Assembly (NCBI GenBank): GCA_023248855.1
Contig: JAHFDS010000029.1
Coordinates: 1 to 34,554, forward strand
DNA: 34,554 bases
Source: Myxococcales bacterium
Lineage (GTDB): Bacteria > Myxococcota_A > Polyangia > JAHFDS01
Reading direction: 5' to 3'
Of this stretch, positions 1-6,787 are shown piece after piece (positions within the stretch are counted from its first letter, which is position 1; every line of letters starts with the position of its first letter). The notes under the pieces are model-generated. The model saw nothing but the letters and a program-made list of their open reading frames with translations. It had not been told where the DNA came from and did no database searches. Position numbers and translations under genes: made by a program.

Positions 1-328
1 CGAGGTCGCCATTGCCACGCGGCCCGCCTGCGCCGCCCGCGCCGCCCGCGCCGCCCGCGCCGCCCGCGCCGTCGTACAGGACGGCGTCGGCGCCCGCCTG
101 CTCGGACAGGGCCAGGAACGACAAGTCCCCCTCGGCGAGGTCCACGAGGCCATTGACCTCGTCCACCGAGGCGGCGCTCTCGACCGAGAGCTCATCGGAC
201 TGCTGGGCGATCGCGTCGTCTTGCGACTGGCCCGTTCCGCCTGGGGTGGTGGGCTTGCCGTCGCTTCCGCAACCGGCAGCCAGCAGGGCGCCCGTGAGCG
301 TGAACTGGATCCAGTGGAGCTTCCTCAT
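1..328 (-). CDS. Predicted lipoprotein, Gly/Ala-rich (partial, C-terminus outside window)
   Basis: I translated this by hand from the minus strand; it is missing from the ORF track because no stop lies inside the window. It starts at ATG 328-326 with MRKLHWIQF, then a short hydrophobic stretch ending in a lipobox, LLAAGC, so it should be lipidated and exported. The next 60 or so residues are acidic and Ser-rich with no family I recognise. They run into a (GGA)n-type tract encoded by 9-bp repeats, where the window ends. Its start lies 95 bp upstream of the MscS gene's stop, on the same strand. Function is unknown. The Gly-Ala tract could be a flexible linker to an unseen C-terminal domain. Confidence 0.7.
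   Translation of the reverse strand, partial: MRKLHWIQFTLTGALLAAGCGSDGKPTTPGGTGQSQDDAIAQQSDELSVESAASVDEVNGLVDLAEGDLSFLALSEQAGADAVLYDGAGGAGGAGGAGGAGGPRGNGDL
26..70. repeat. 9-bp tandem repeat (five units) coding for Gly-Ala-Gly
   Basis: Five head-to-tail units of gcccgcgcc (the last one variant, gcctgcgcc) lie in frame inside the partial lipoprotein. On the minus strand they read Gly-Ala-Gly. Because the unit is a multiple of three, gain or loss of units would lengthen or shorten the linker without a frameshift. Confidence 0.8.
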
Positions 329-423
329 GCGTCTTCCTCCGGTTTCGGGCGTCTTGCCCGCGTCTGGCCAGTAGGACGAGACCCGGGCCGCCGAGGTTCC
401 CTGCGCGCCAAAGTCGAGCGGGT

Positions 424-1938
424 TCAACGCTTTGCGGCGTCGAGCCCGAAGAACCGGCGGATGCGGGCGACGAGCACGCCCTGCGCCACGGCGAACGTGG
501 CGGCGGCGTCGCCTCCGGCCGAGTCCCGCGCTTGCTGCAGCTCCAGCTGGCGCCGCGCGACCGCGGCCGCGACCGCCTCGGCCACCTCGTTGCGCTGCAC
601 GAGGCGCTGGAAGCCGAGCTTGTCCAGCTCGTAGCACTCGAGCTCCGTCAGCGCGACCACCGTGGCCGCGCGTGGCACACCAGCGAGCAGCGACATCTCG
701 CCGAAGAAGCTCGGCGCGGTCAGCTCGGCCACCTTCTCCTTGGCATCGCCGACCGACAGCTTGACGCCCACCTTGCCGGCCGCGAGCACGTAGACCGAGT
801 GACCGGCGGCCCCCTCCTGCATGACGGTCTCGCCGCGGGAATAGGGCATGGGTCGCAGCTCGTCGGCCAGGGCGAGCAGGTCGTCCCAGGGCAGATCGGC
901 GAAGAGCTCGACCGACGCGAGGACGGCGGCGCGACGGTTGCGCTCGGACTGCCGTTCATTCACGCGGTCGGCCTCGGTCTGCTCGAGCAGGTGGATCGGG
1001 ATGGGCGGCGGCCACAGCGCGCCGAGGCGCGACAGCACGAAGTAGATGCGCGTGCGCACGACGCTGTCGGTCGAGACGAAGCGGCCGAGCTCGGTGAGCC
1101 AGTAGCGGACCTGGTAGCGTGCATGGTGCTCGCCGAGCTCGATGCACGTGCAGCTCGGCGGCTGCTCGGACGAGACCCGCGGCAGCTGCGAGCCGAGGGC
1201 CGCTTCGACCGCCTCGATCACCTGGGCCGGCGAGACCTTGAAGCTCGCCCGGAACTCGACGCGCCGGCGCCAGTTGCCGGCCCTGCCGCGGCGGCGGCCG
1301 ACCACGGTGACCTGACTCTTGCCGAGCAGCGCGTTCGGGACCAGCACCGTCTCGCCGTTCGGCGTCTCGACCGCGGTGTGGCGCCAGCTGATCTCGACGA
1401 CCCGTCCGAAGGTGTCCCCCATCCGGATCCACTCGCCGACGGCGATGGACCGGTCGAGCTGAAGGGCGAGCCCACCCATCACGTTGCCGAGGGTGTCCTG
1501 CAGCGCGAAGCCGATGACCGCGGTGGCGACCGCCGAGGTGGCGATGATGCCGGAGAGGTTGACCCCGGCGCGCCGGGCCACGCTGAGAAGGACGATGATC
1601 GACGCCACGCCGAGCAGCACGTCGCGCAGGATCCGCGGCGTCCTGACGCCGACGAGGGGCAAGAGGCGCCCGAAGAGCAGGCTGCCCGCGAGCCACACGA
1701 AGGCCAGGCCCGCGGAGCAGAGCGCGAGAAAGCTCGCATCGGGGTAGAGGGCGTGTTGCCGGCCGATGCCGGCGGCGAGGCCGACCGCCACGAGGTGCAC
1801 CCCGAGCAGCACGAAGGAGCCGATGAGCCCGCGCCGCTCGTCTCGCGCCGCCCGCTGCACGAGGAGCGCGGCGACCAGCGAGAAGCCCACGAGGCCCAAG
1901 GTGTGGTGGCGCTGGAGCTCGGCCCACAGCTGGTCCAT
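424..1938 (-). CDS. MscS-family mechanosensitive channel with C-terminal cyclic-nucleotide-binding domain
   Basis: This 504-aa protein starts with about five hydrophobic segments (roughly residues 15-150). The last resembles the MscS pore helix (SAVATAVIGFALQDTLGNVMGG). It is followed by the MscS beta domain (LQLDRSIAVGEWIRMGD, then ETPNGETVLVPNALL near residues 160-205) and a cytoplasmic region. From about residue 345 there is a cNMP-binding fold. It contains YSRGETVMQEG and a phosphate-binding cassette, FFGEMSLLAGVPRAATVVA, with the expected GE and R-A-A-T residues. Family knowledge: such channels gate ion or solute efflux on membrane tension and can be tuned by cyclic nucleotide. The gene diverges from the thiolase-like gene across 94 bp. 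ATG is the only reasonable start. Confidence 0.88.
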   Translation of the reverse strand: MDQLWAELQRHHTLGLVGFSLVAALLVQRAARDERRGLIGSFVLLGVHLVAVGLAAGIGRQHALYPDASFLALCSAGLAFVWLAGSLLFGRLLPLVGVRTPRILRDVLLGVASIIVLLSVARRAGVNLSGIIATSAVATAVIGFALQDTLGNVMGGLALQLDRSIAVGEWIRMGDTFGRVVEISWRHTAVETPNGETVLVPNALLGKSQVTVVGRRRGRAGNWRRRVEFRASFKVSPAQVIEAVEAALGSQLPRVSSEQPPSCTCIELGEHHARYQVRYWLTELGRFVSTDSVVRTRIYFVLSRLGALWPPPIPIHLLEQTEADRVNERQSERNRRAAVLASVELFADLPWDDLLALADELRPMPYSRGETVMQEGAAGHSVYVLAAGKVGVKLSVGDAKEKVAELTAPSFFGEMSLLAGVPRAATVVALTELECYELDKLGFQRLVQRNEVAEAVAAAVARRQLELQQARDSAGGDAAATFAVAQGVLVARIRRFFGLDAAKR

Positions 1939-2032
1939 CGCACTTCACGGTACCACGGGGCGGGTCGGTGCCGGCGCACGCTCCCAGAGCCACGTTTGGG
2001 CCGCATGGCGGCCTGCGATAAGCTGATTGCGC

Positions 2033-3769
2033 ATGCGCACCCGTCGCGCCGTCTACGTGGTCGACGCGGCCCTGCAGGACGGGCCGATCACCGACCGCCC
2101 CACCGCCACGCTCGACCAGCAGTGCCTCGAGGCGGCTCGCAGGCTGGTCGGGGACCAGCCGACCCTGCGCAGCGGCATCGAGGCCGTCTACTTCGGCACG
2201 ATGGGCGTCTTCCGCGGGGTCGCCTGTGCGCGCCTCGCACCCGCGCACATCCCGAACCAGCTGCGTCGGGAGCTCGGTCTCGACGGCCTGCGTGGCAGCG
2301 GCTACCACACCTATCTGTCGACCTCCGAGTCCGGGGCGGTGGCCCTCATCAAGGCGTTCCAGGACCTCGCGGACGGGCGCTTCGAGACCGTGCTCGTCGT
2401 CGCCGGCGAGCAGATGTTCTCGCTCGATCCAGCGCAGCGCGCCGACGATCGCGCCGACATCGCGCACTGGATCCGCTCGGTCGTGGATCCGGTCGAGGCC
2501 GATCGGTATGGCCTATCCATGCCCTGGATCGGCAACCTCTTGTTCGATCACCAGCTCTGGCACTCGGGTCTTTCGCCGGCGCTGTGGCGCGACGTCATCG
2601 AGACCGCGACCCTCGACAAGTACGAGTGGAGCCACCTCTATCCAGCCACCATGCAGGGCGCCAAGGAGCTCGCTCAGCCGGCCTCGACGGTCACCGCGGC
2701 GCGCTACCGCGACGACGCCCGGGACCCGTGGGTGACACCCCACTTCCGCCGTGACGATCTGTGCGCCAACGCCAACGGTGCGACGGCGATCGTGCTCTCG
2801 ACTGCGGCCTCGATCGTGGGTCGGGCCCGCCGCAAGGTGCGGATCGTCGGCATGGGAGAGGGCCACACCTCGATCGCTCTCGCGGGGCGAGGCGGCCCCC
2901 TTGCCAGGCCCTCGAGCATCCGGCGCGCCCTGCGCGAGCTCTGCACCGACGCGGCCATCGATCCCGCGATGCTGTGGGACGATCGCCCGGGCGCCCCGAC
3001 CGCCGGCATCTACCACGACGCGTTTCCATCGATCGAGCTCGCGTTCCTGTACGAGATCGCGCGGCTCGCCGAGCCCGACGACACCCAACGCTGGCGCTGG
3101 GTGTGTGAGCGCTTCGTGCGCAGCTGGTCGAACCCGCTCGGCGGACTGTGCGCGAGCGGCCACGCTCTCGGGAACTCGGGCCTGTTCCAGGTCGCGAAGG
3201 CGTTCCATAGCCTGGCCCGGGACACCCGCTACCTGCGCCTCGGCGATCCGACGCTGGCCGCCTACGAGGCCGCGATGGGGGCCAAACAATACCTCGTGAC
3301 CAGCGTGGGCTCGGCGCTGACCAACGTCATCGCGACGTTGCTGGTAGACGAGGACGACCTCGCGTCGCGCGAGCGGCTGGTCGAGGCCGAGCGTCGCCAT
3401 GCCCCCGGCGAGGTCGATCACGCCTTCGCACGCGAGGCCGTGGAGGCGCGCTTCGCGGAAGCGGCGTGCGCGCCCGGAGAGGGCGTGGTGCTCGGCGCCA
3501 CGCGGGTGCGCGGGGAGAGTGGTCCAGCCTGGGCGTACCTCGTGCAGGCGGGCGCCGGCACTCGGCTCGCTCTCGGCCCCGCGAGCGCAGTCGAGCCCTA
3601 CCCGGTCGGGTCGCGGGTCGGGTTCATCGTGCGCGACGCACGGACGGAGCTGGCCGGGATGCAGGGCATCGCGGTGCCGGCTCCGATCGCGGAGCCTTCG
3701 GTCGAGCGGGCCGTGCGAGCCGCCCTCGACGCCGCGCGCAGCGGGCGGTTGCGGCGCCGCTTCGAGTGA
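2033..3769 (+). CDS. Thiolase-family protein with C-terminal OB-like domain; nucleophile position is Ser
   Basis: The protein has about 578 aa from ATG 2033; the track uses TTG 2027, two codons earlier. The fold is thiolase-like. An SESG stretch (about residues 98-101) followed by a Gly-Glu-Gln-Met segment corresponds to the CxSG...GxExM region. NPLGGLCASGHALGNSG (His about 377) matches the second thiolase active-site loop. Where catalytic thiolases carry the acylated Cys in CxSG, this protein has Ser. The last 110 or so residues (GEGVVLGATRVRG through YPVGSRVGFIVRD) look like an OB-fold acyl-CoA-associated domain. It may be a non-condensing thiolase homologue, an acyl binder, or an enzyme using another nucleophile. 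It converges with mutH, leaving a 27-bp gap. Confidence 0.75.
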   Translation: MRTRRAVYVVDAALQDGPITDRPTATLDQQCLEAARRLVGDQPTLRSGIEAVYFGTMGVFRGVACARLAPAHIPNQLRRELGLDGLRGSGYHTYLSTSESGAVALIKAFQDLADGRFETVLVVAGEQMFSLDPAQRADDRADIAHWIRSVVDPVEADRYGLSMPWIGNLLFDHQLWHSGLSPALWRDVIETATLDKYEWSHLYPATMQGAKELAQPASTVTAARYRDDARDPWVTPHFRRDDLCANANGATAIVLSTAASIVGRARRKVRIVGMGEGHTSIALAGRGGPLARPSSIRRALRELCTDAAIDPAMLWDDRPGAPTAGIYHDAFPSIELAFLYEIARLAEPDDTQRWRWVCERFVRSWSNPLGGLCASGHALGNSGLFQVAKAFHSLARDTRYLRLGDPTLAAYEAAMGAKQYLVTSVGSALTNVIATLLVDEDDLASRERLVEAERRHAPGEVDHAFAREAVEARFAEAACAPGEGVVLGATRVRGESGPAWAYLVQAGAGTRLALGPASAVEPYPVGSRVGFIVRDARTELAGMQGIAVPAPIAEPSVERAVRAALDAARSGRLRRRFE

Positions 3770-3796
3770 GTCGCACGAGGCTTCGGAGCTGGTCGA

Positions 3797-4507
3797 TCAG
3801 CCGCGCGTACGCGTGCCGGTGACGAACGCGCGCGCGATGAGCGCGCCCGTGAACGACGTGCGCAGGTAGAAGCCACGCGGGAGCGACAGGATCGGGCCGC
3901 CCTCTTCGTCAGCCGAGAGGCGCCGTGCTTGCCCGTGCGCCGCCTTGGGTCGAACCTGGACCACTTCGCCAAGGTGCGCCGTCACGTCGTCGATGCGACC
4001 CGAGCCGATCAGGCCCTGGAAGAGCGCGTGGTCCGAGCTCAGCCGCGCTTCTTCCTCGGGCGACGGGCTCCAGAGCAGTGGCGCGCCCACTGGGCGGTCG
4101 GAGAGCGGCAGCTCCGGCAGCGCGAGCACGGGCACCCATAACACGCGCGCGATCTTGGCGCGCAAGCGTGAGCCGAGCCAGGAGGTGCGGACCAGCTCGT
4201 CAGGGTGCAGGGAGCACACGAAGGTGGTCTCGCGCGGCCGGCCGCGCCGGTCCACCGGGAGGGTCTTGAGCTCGACGCCCAGGGTCGCGAAGTCAGGTCC
4301 CGGGCGCGACCCCGCGTCGGCCCCGAGCGCGGCCTCGAGGAGCGCGCCGACGAACCCCTTCGCCCGTCGCTGGTCTGGCGCGACCTCGCGCCCGAGCCAG
4401 GCGGCGAGCTGTCCGATGGTGCAGCCGGCGAGCGCATCAGCACGGGCCAGCAGCTCACTCTCGGTGCGCGGGACAGGGGGCCGGCTGGATTGTTGCGAGC
4501 GCTGCAT
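3797..4507 (-). CDS. mutH: MutH, methyl-directed mismatch repair endonuclease
   Basis: The 236-aa protein is close in length to E. coli MutH (229 aa) and collinear with it. The metal-binding core is intact: Glu58 in GALLEAALGA, Asp72 in DFATLGVELK, Glu79 and Lys81. These correspond to E. coli E56, D70, E77 and K79. VDRRGRPRETTFVC, ARVLWVPV, GAPLLWSPS, QVRPKAA and LPRGFYLRTSFTGALIARAF follow in order, the last two covering the GATC-reading and methyl-sensing region. Family role: MutS/MutL-activated nicking of the unmethylated strand at hemimethylated GATC. No dam, mutS or mutL is in the window. MutH is mainly known from Gammaproteobacteria, so horizontal acquisition is a fair suspicion. GGGGG lies a few bases before the ATG as a possible ribosome site. 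Confidence 0.95.
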   Translation of the reverse strand: MQRSQQSSRPPVPRTESELLARADALAGCTIGQLAAWLGREVAPDQRRAKGFVGALLEAALGADAGSRPGPDFATLGVELKTLPVDRRGRPRETTFVCSLHPDELVRTSWLGSRLRAKIARVLWVPVLALPELPLSDRPVGAPLLWSPSPEEEARLSSDHALFQGLIGSGRIDDVTAHLGEVVQVRPKAAHGQARRLSADEEGGPILSLPRGFYLRTSFTGALIARAFVTGTRTRG

Positions 4508-4579
4508 GGTGCCCCCGCCGCCTCGGGGGTGGGTGGGTTCGTATCACGCACCCCTGACAGGGACCGCCTCGCGCCGGCC

Positions 4580-4596
4580 AGCGCCCCAATGGCGCT
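4580..4596. other. Short inverted repeat upstream of mutH
   Basis: AGCGCC and GGCGCT form a perfect 6-bp stem around a CCAAT loop, about 75 bp upstream of the mutH ATG. Two direct copies of CAATCGCAA lie just beside it at 4598-4606 and 4626-4634, 28 bp apart. Together they are the only recognisable symmetry in the mutH leader and could be an operator. No convincing -35/-10 pair was found, so the role is open. Confidence 0.3.
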
Positions 4597-4669
4597 GCAA
4601 TCGCAAATCGACGCCCCTCGGCCGCCAATCGCAAGGGGAGGGGGCCCGTGAGGACTTGTCCGAACGGGG

Positions 4670-4690
4670 AGGGGATGCTCGGCATCCCCT
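4670..4690. terminator. Perfect 9-bp hairpin, distal member of a tandem pair after the rhodanese gene
   Basis: AGGGGATGC and GCATCCCCT pair perfectly over 9 bp with a 3-nt loop. On the minus strand it lies about 34 nt past the rhodanese stop codon and only 3 nt beyond the next hairpin. No T-run follows on either strand, so it is not a textbook intrinsic terminator. An RNA-protecting 3' hairpin or a terminator aided by a second hairpin is as likely. Confidence 0.5.
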
Positions 4691-4693
4691 ATG

Positions 4694-4715
4694 CGGCCGC
4701 CTTCCGAGGCGGCCG
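4694..4715. terminator. Perfect 9-bp hairpin immediately after the rhodanese stop
   Basis: CGGCCGCCT and AGGCGGCCG pair over 9 bp around a 4-nt loop (TCCG on plus, CGGA on minus). In the minus-strand transcript it starts 8 nt after the rhodanese TAG stop and is followed 3 nt later by the second hairpin. The stem is all G:C but for one pair. Position argues for transcription termination or 3'-end protection between the rhodanese gene and mutH. The missing U-tract lowers certainty. Confidence 0.55.
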
Positions 4716-4723
4716 ATCGGAAA

Positions 4724-5239
4724 CTAGTTCGGCAGCTCGGTCGCGAGCTTGCTCGTGCCGCCGCCGGCCGCTTGCCACCCGTCGTATCCACCGGCGAGCA
4801 CCTCGACAGCCTCGATGCCGTCGCCGAGCAGGTGCTCGCCCGCGTAGCTGGCGCGGGTGCCGTCCTGGCAGTACAGCACCACGGGGCGTCCATCGGCACG
4901 CAGCTCCGCCAGCTGCACGAGCAGGCTCGCGATCGGCCAGGACCGTGCCCCCGGGATCATGCCGTGCGCGGCTTCCACGGGTTCGCGAACGTCGATGATC
5001 AGCACTCGCTCGCGCCGCTCGATGCGATCGCGCAGCGCCGCCACGGTCACGAGCGGCGCCTTGCGGCCCATCGGCCGGGGTGCCCGGCTGGCCACCGGTG
5101 CGGGGCGCGGGGCTGCATCGAGCTGCTCCGCCATGCCCTGAGCCAATCGCCGGATGAGCCTGATCGGACCCAGCTCCGGCGCCGGCAGGCCGGCCAGCGC
5201 CCGCAGGCCGCGCGCGATGCGCTTTTTCGCGTCGAACAT
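4724..5239 (-). CDS. Rhodanese-domain protein
   Basis: I place the start at ATG 5239 (MFDAKKRIARG, 171 aa). A GGTGGAGG ribosome site sits 8 nt before it; the track's upstream GTG would overlap that site. The first 60 residues are basic and Pro/Ala-rich. A single rhodanese fold follows: VLIIDVREPVEAAHGMIPGA, then the active-site loop VLYCQDGTRAS with catalytic Cys at about residue 124, then EVLAGGYDGW near the end. Family role: transfer of sulfane sulfur through a Cys-persulfide. The loop CxxGxR fits a sulfurtransferase more than a phosphatase. The natural acceptor is not visible. Two hairpins follow its stop. Confidence 0.88.
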   Translation of the reverse strand: MFDAKKRIARGLRALAGLPAPELGPIRLIRRLAQGMAEQLDAAPRPAPVASRAPRPMGRKAPLVTVAALRDRIERRERVLIIDVREPVEAAHGMIPGARSWPIASLLVQLAELRADGRPVVLYCQDGTRASYAGEHLLGDGIEAVEVLAGGYDGWQAAGGGTSKLATELPN

Positions 5240-5295
5240 CGAATGAACCTCCACCGGCGCGGAATGTAGTGACGTCGGCCGCAGCGATCAACCCC

Positions 5296-5562
5296 TCAGG
5301 TTCCCTTCTTTCGCCGGAGGATCCGGGCCAGCTCGCTTCGCCCCACGCGCATGGCGCCGGCGGCCTCCGCCACCCGGGCGAGCTCGACCGGCAGGTCGTA
5401 GTGCTCGCGATCTGTCCCTGCCAGGTGGAGCGCGCGCACGGGAAGACCGGCTCGCAGCGCGAACGCCGCCAGCTCGATCCGCCCGGGTTCGCCCGCGAGG
5501 TCGGACAGGAGATGCGAGGTGGCGCGGCGACCCCAGCGCACCGGGGGATCCATCACGATCAT
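5296..5562 (-). CDS. DUF4031-family small protein
   Basis: The 88-aa protein fits the DUF4031 pattern: a short N-terminal beta strand (MIVMDPPV), a Trp-Gly-Arg segment, SHLLSDLAGEPGRIELAAFALRAGL, then a His-Tyr-Asp-Leu motif and a helical end with AMRVGRSELARIL. DUF4031 proteins are small and of unknown biochemical role. The start lies only 6 nt after the stop of the D-amino-acid deaminase-like gene, so it is probably translated from the same mRNA. It is complete for the family. Confidence 0.7.
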   Translation of the reverse strand: MIVMDPPVRWGRRATSHLLSDLAGEPGRIELAAFALRAGLPVRALHLAGTDREHYDLPVELARVAEAAGAMRVGRSELARILRRKKGT

Positions 5563-5568
5563 GTCCGC

Positions 5569-6783
5569 CTACGCGAAGGCATGGCCCAGCCCTCGATAGG
5601 TGCGCGTGCGCCCGACCGGCTGGTCGCCGCGCACGAGCAGGTACTCGCCGAAGTGCTCGGCGAGCTCCCCCCCCTTGGCGTGGCGGAAGAACACGGGATC
5701 GCCGGGGCGCAGGGCGCGCGCGGCAGCGCCGCGGACCGGCGTCTGCACCTCCCCCGCGCCCTCGAGCGGTACCAGACGGAGGCCGCGCGGCAGGTACGGC
5801 AGCGGGAGGCGGTCCGCGCCAGCCGCCCCCGAAGCCACGTAGCCGCCGCCGTGGCAGGTCACGACGCCGCGGGTGGGCGTGCGCGCGACCTGGAGCGCGA
5901 ACAGGGCGGCAGGCACGAGCGAGAGGCCACGGTAGTAGTCGAAGAGGTGGCTGGCCAGAAAGCCCGAGCCGGCCGTGGTCTCGCTCACCCAGGGCTCACG
6001 CGCGGTCTCGAGAAGCGAGCCGGTCCCCCCGCCGTTGAAGAGCGGCGCCGGTAGCCCTGCGCGAACGAGCGCCTCCGCGACGGCCCTTCGCCTGGCCGAT
6101 ACGGCCCGGATGGAGGCGCGTCGGATGGCAGCCCGCAACGGGTTGGTCGCACGCGAGAACGGGCTCTGGTCCGGCAAGCCCGCCACCTGGGCCTCGTAAC
6201 CCATGATCCCCCCGAAGGCGAGCCCCGGCGTGTCGTTCGCTGCGCGGGCGAGGGCCACCACCTCCTCGGGGCTCCGCACCGGGCTCCGCAAGACGCCCAG
6301 GTGGGCACCGAGCACGCGCAGGGACAGATCGAGCTCCACCACCACGCGCACGCGCACGCCGCGCGCCCGCGCCGCCCGCGCCAGGGGATCCATCTGTGCA
6401 GGCGAATCGATCACCGCGGCCACCCGGACGCCCCTTTCGGCCAGCTCGACCAGCGTCGTCACGTCCGCCGCCTGCGCGCTCGGGTACGCCACGAGCAGGT
6501 CGCCAAAGCCTCGGTCCGCGAGCAAGCGCGCCTCGCGCGCCGAGTAGCACATCACGCCCGAGATGCGCGCGCCCCCGCGCGCGCAGATGGCCTCGAGCAG
6601 CGCGGGGCAGCGCACCGACTTCGACGCCACCCGCAGGGTCTGCCCCGGTCGCACGCGCGAGAGCAGCCGATCCACGTTGGTCTCGAGCGCGTCGAGATCG
6701 CACAGCGCCAGCGGCAGTGGCTCGCCGGCGATCGCGCGGCAGTAGCGCGCGTACTCGGGCCAGGCCGCGGGCCTCACGAGCAC
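5569..6783 (-). CDS. PLP-dependent amino acid deaminase/aldolase (D-serine dehydratase/D-threonine aldolase-like)
   Basis: The track ORF begins at 6927, but its first 48 residues are Arg/Ser-rich and overlap the hydrolase gene. I prefer GTG 6783 (or GTG 6777), just after that gene's stop, giving about 404 aa. The N-terminal half is an alanine-racemase-type barrel: LCDLDALETNVDRL, then LRVASKSVR with the PLP Lys, SGVMCYSAREARLLADRG, LLVAYPSAQ, and GGGTGSL for the phosphate cup. The C-terminal half is the D-Ser-dehydratase-like barrel with VTCHGGGYVASG, whose His is a metal-ligand candidate, and FFRHAKGGELAEHF. Family chemistry: metal-assisted, PLP-dependent breakdown of D-amino acids such as D-Ser or D-Thr. 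Substrate is not predictable here. Confidence 0.82.
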   Translation of the reverse strand: MLVRPAAWPEYARYCRAIAGEPLPLALCDLDALETNVDRLLSRVRPGQTLRVASKSVRCPALLEAICARGGARISGVMCYSAREARLLADRGFGDLLVAYPSAQAADVTTLVELAERGVRVAAVIDSPAQMDPLARAARARGVRVRVVVELDLSLRVLGAHLGVLRSPVRSPEEVVALARAANDTPGLAFGGIMGYEAQVAGLPDQSPFSRATNPLRAAIRRASIRAVSARRRAVAEALVRAGLPAPLFNGGGTGSLLETAREPWVSETTAGSGFLASHLFDYYRGLSLVPAALFALQVARTPTRGVVTCHGGGYVASGAAGADRLPLPYLPRGLRLVPLEGAGEVQTPVRGAAARALRPGDPVFFRHAKGGELAEHFGEYLLVRGDQPVGRTRTYRGLGHAFA

Positions 6784-6787
6784 CGGT

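Noticed and set aside
1999-2013. 6-bp hairpin GGCCGC-ATG-GCGGCC upstream of the thiolase-like gene
   Set aside because: Short and expected by chance in GC-rich DNA; no promoter or operator context supports it.
532-2754. 740-aa plus-strand ORF
   Set aside because: It lies opposite the MscS gene and in another frame of the thiolase-like gene, lacks any recognisable motif and has the His/Arg/Glu-rich look of GC-rich shadow frames.
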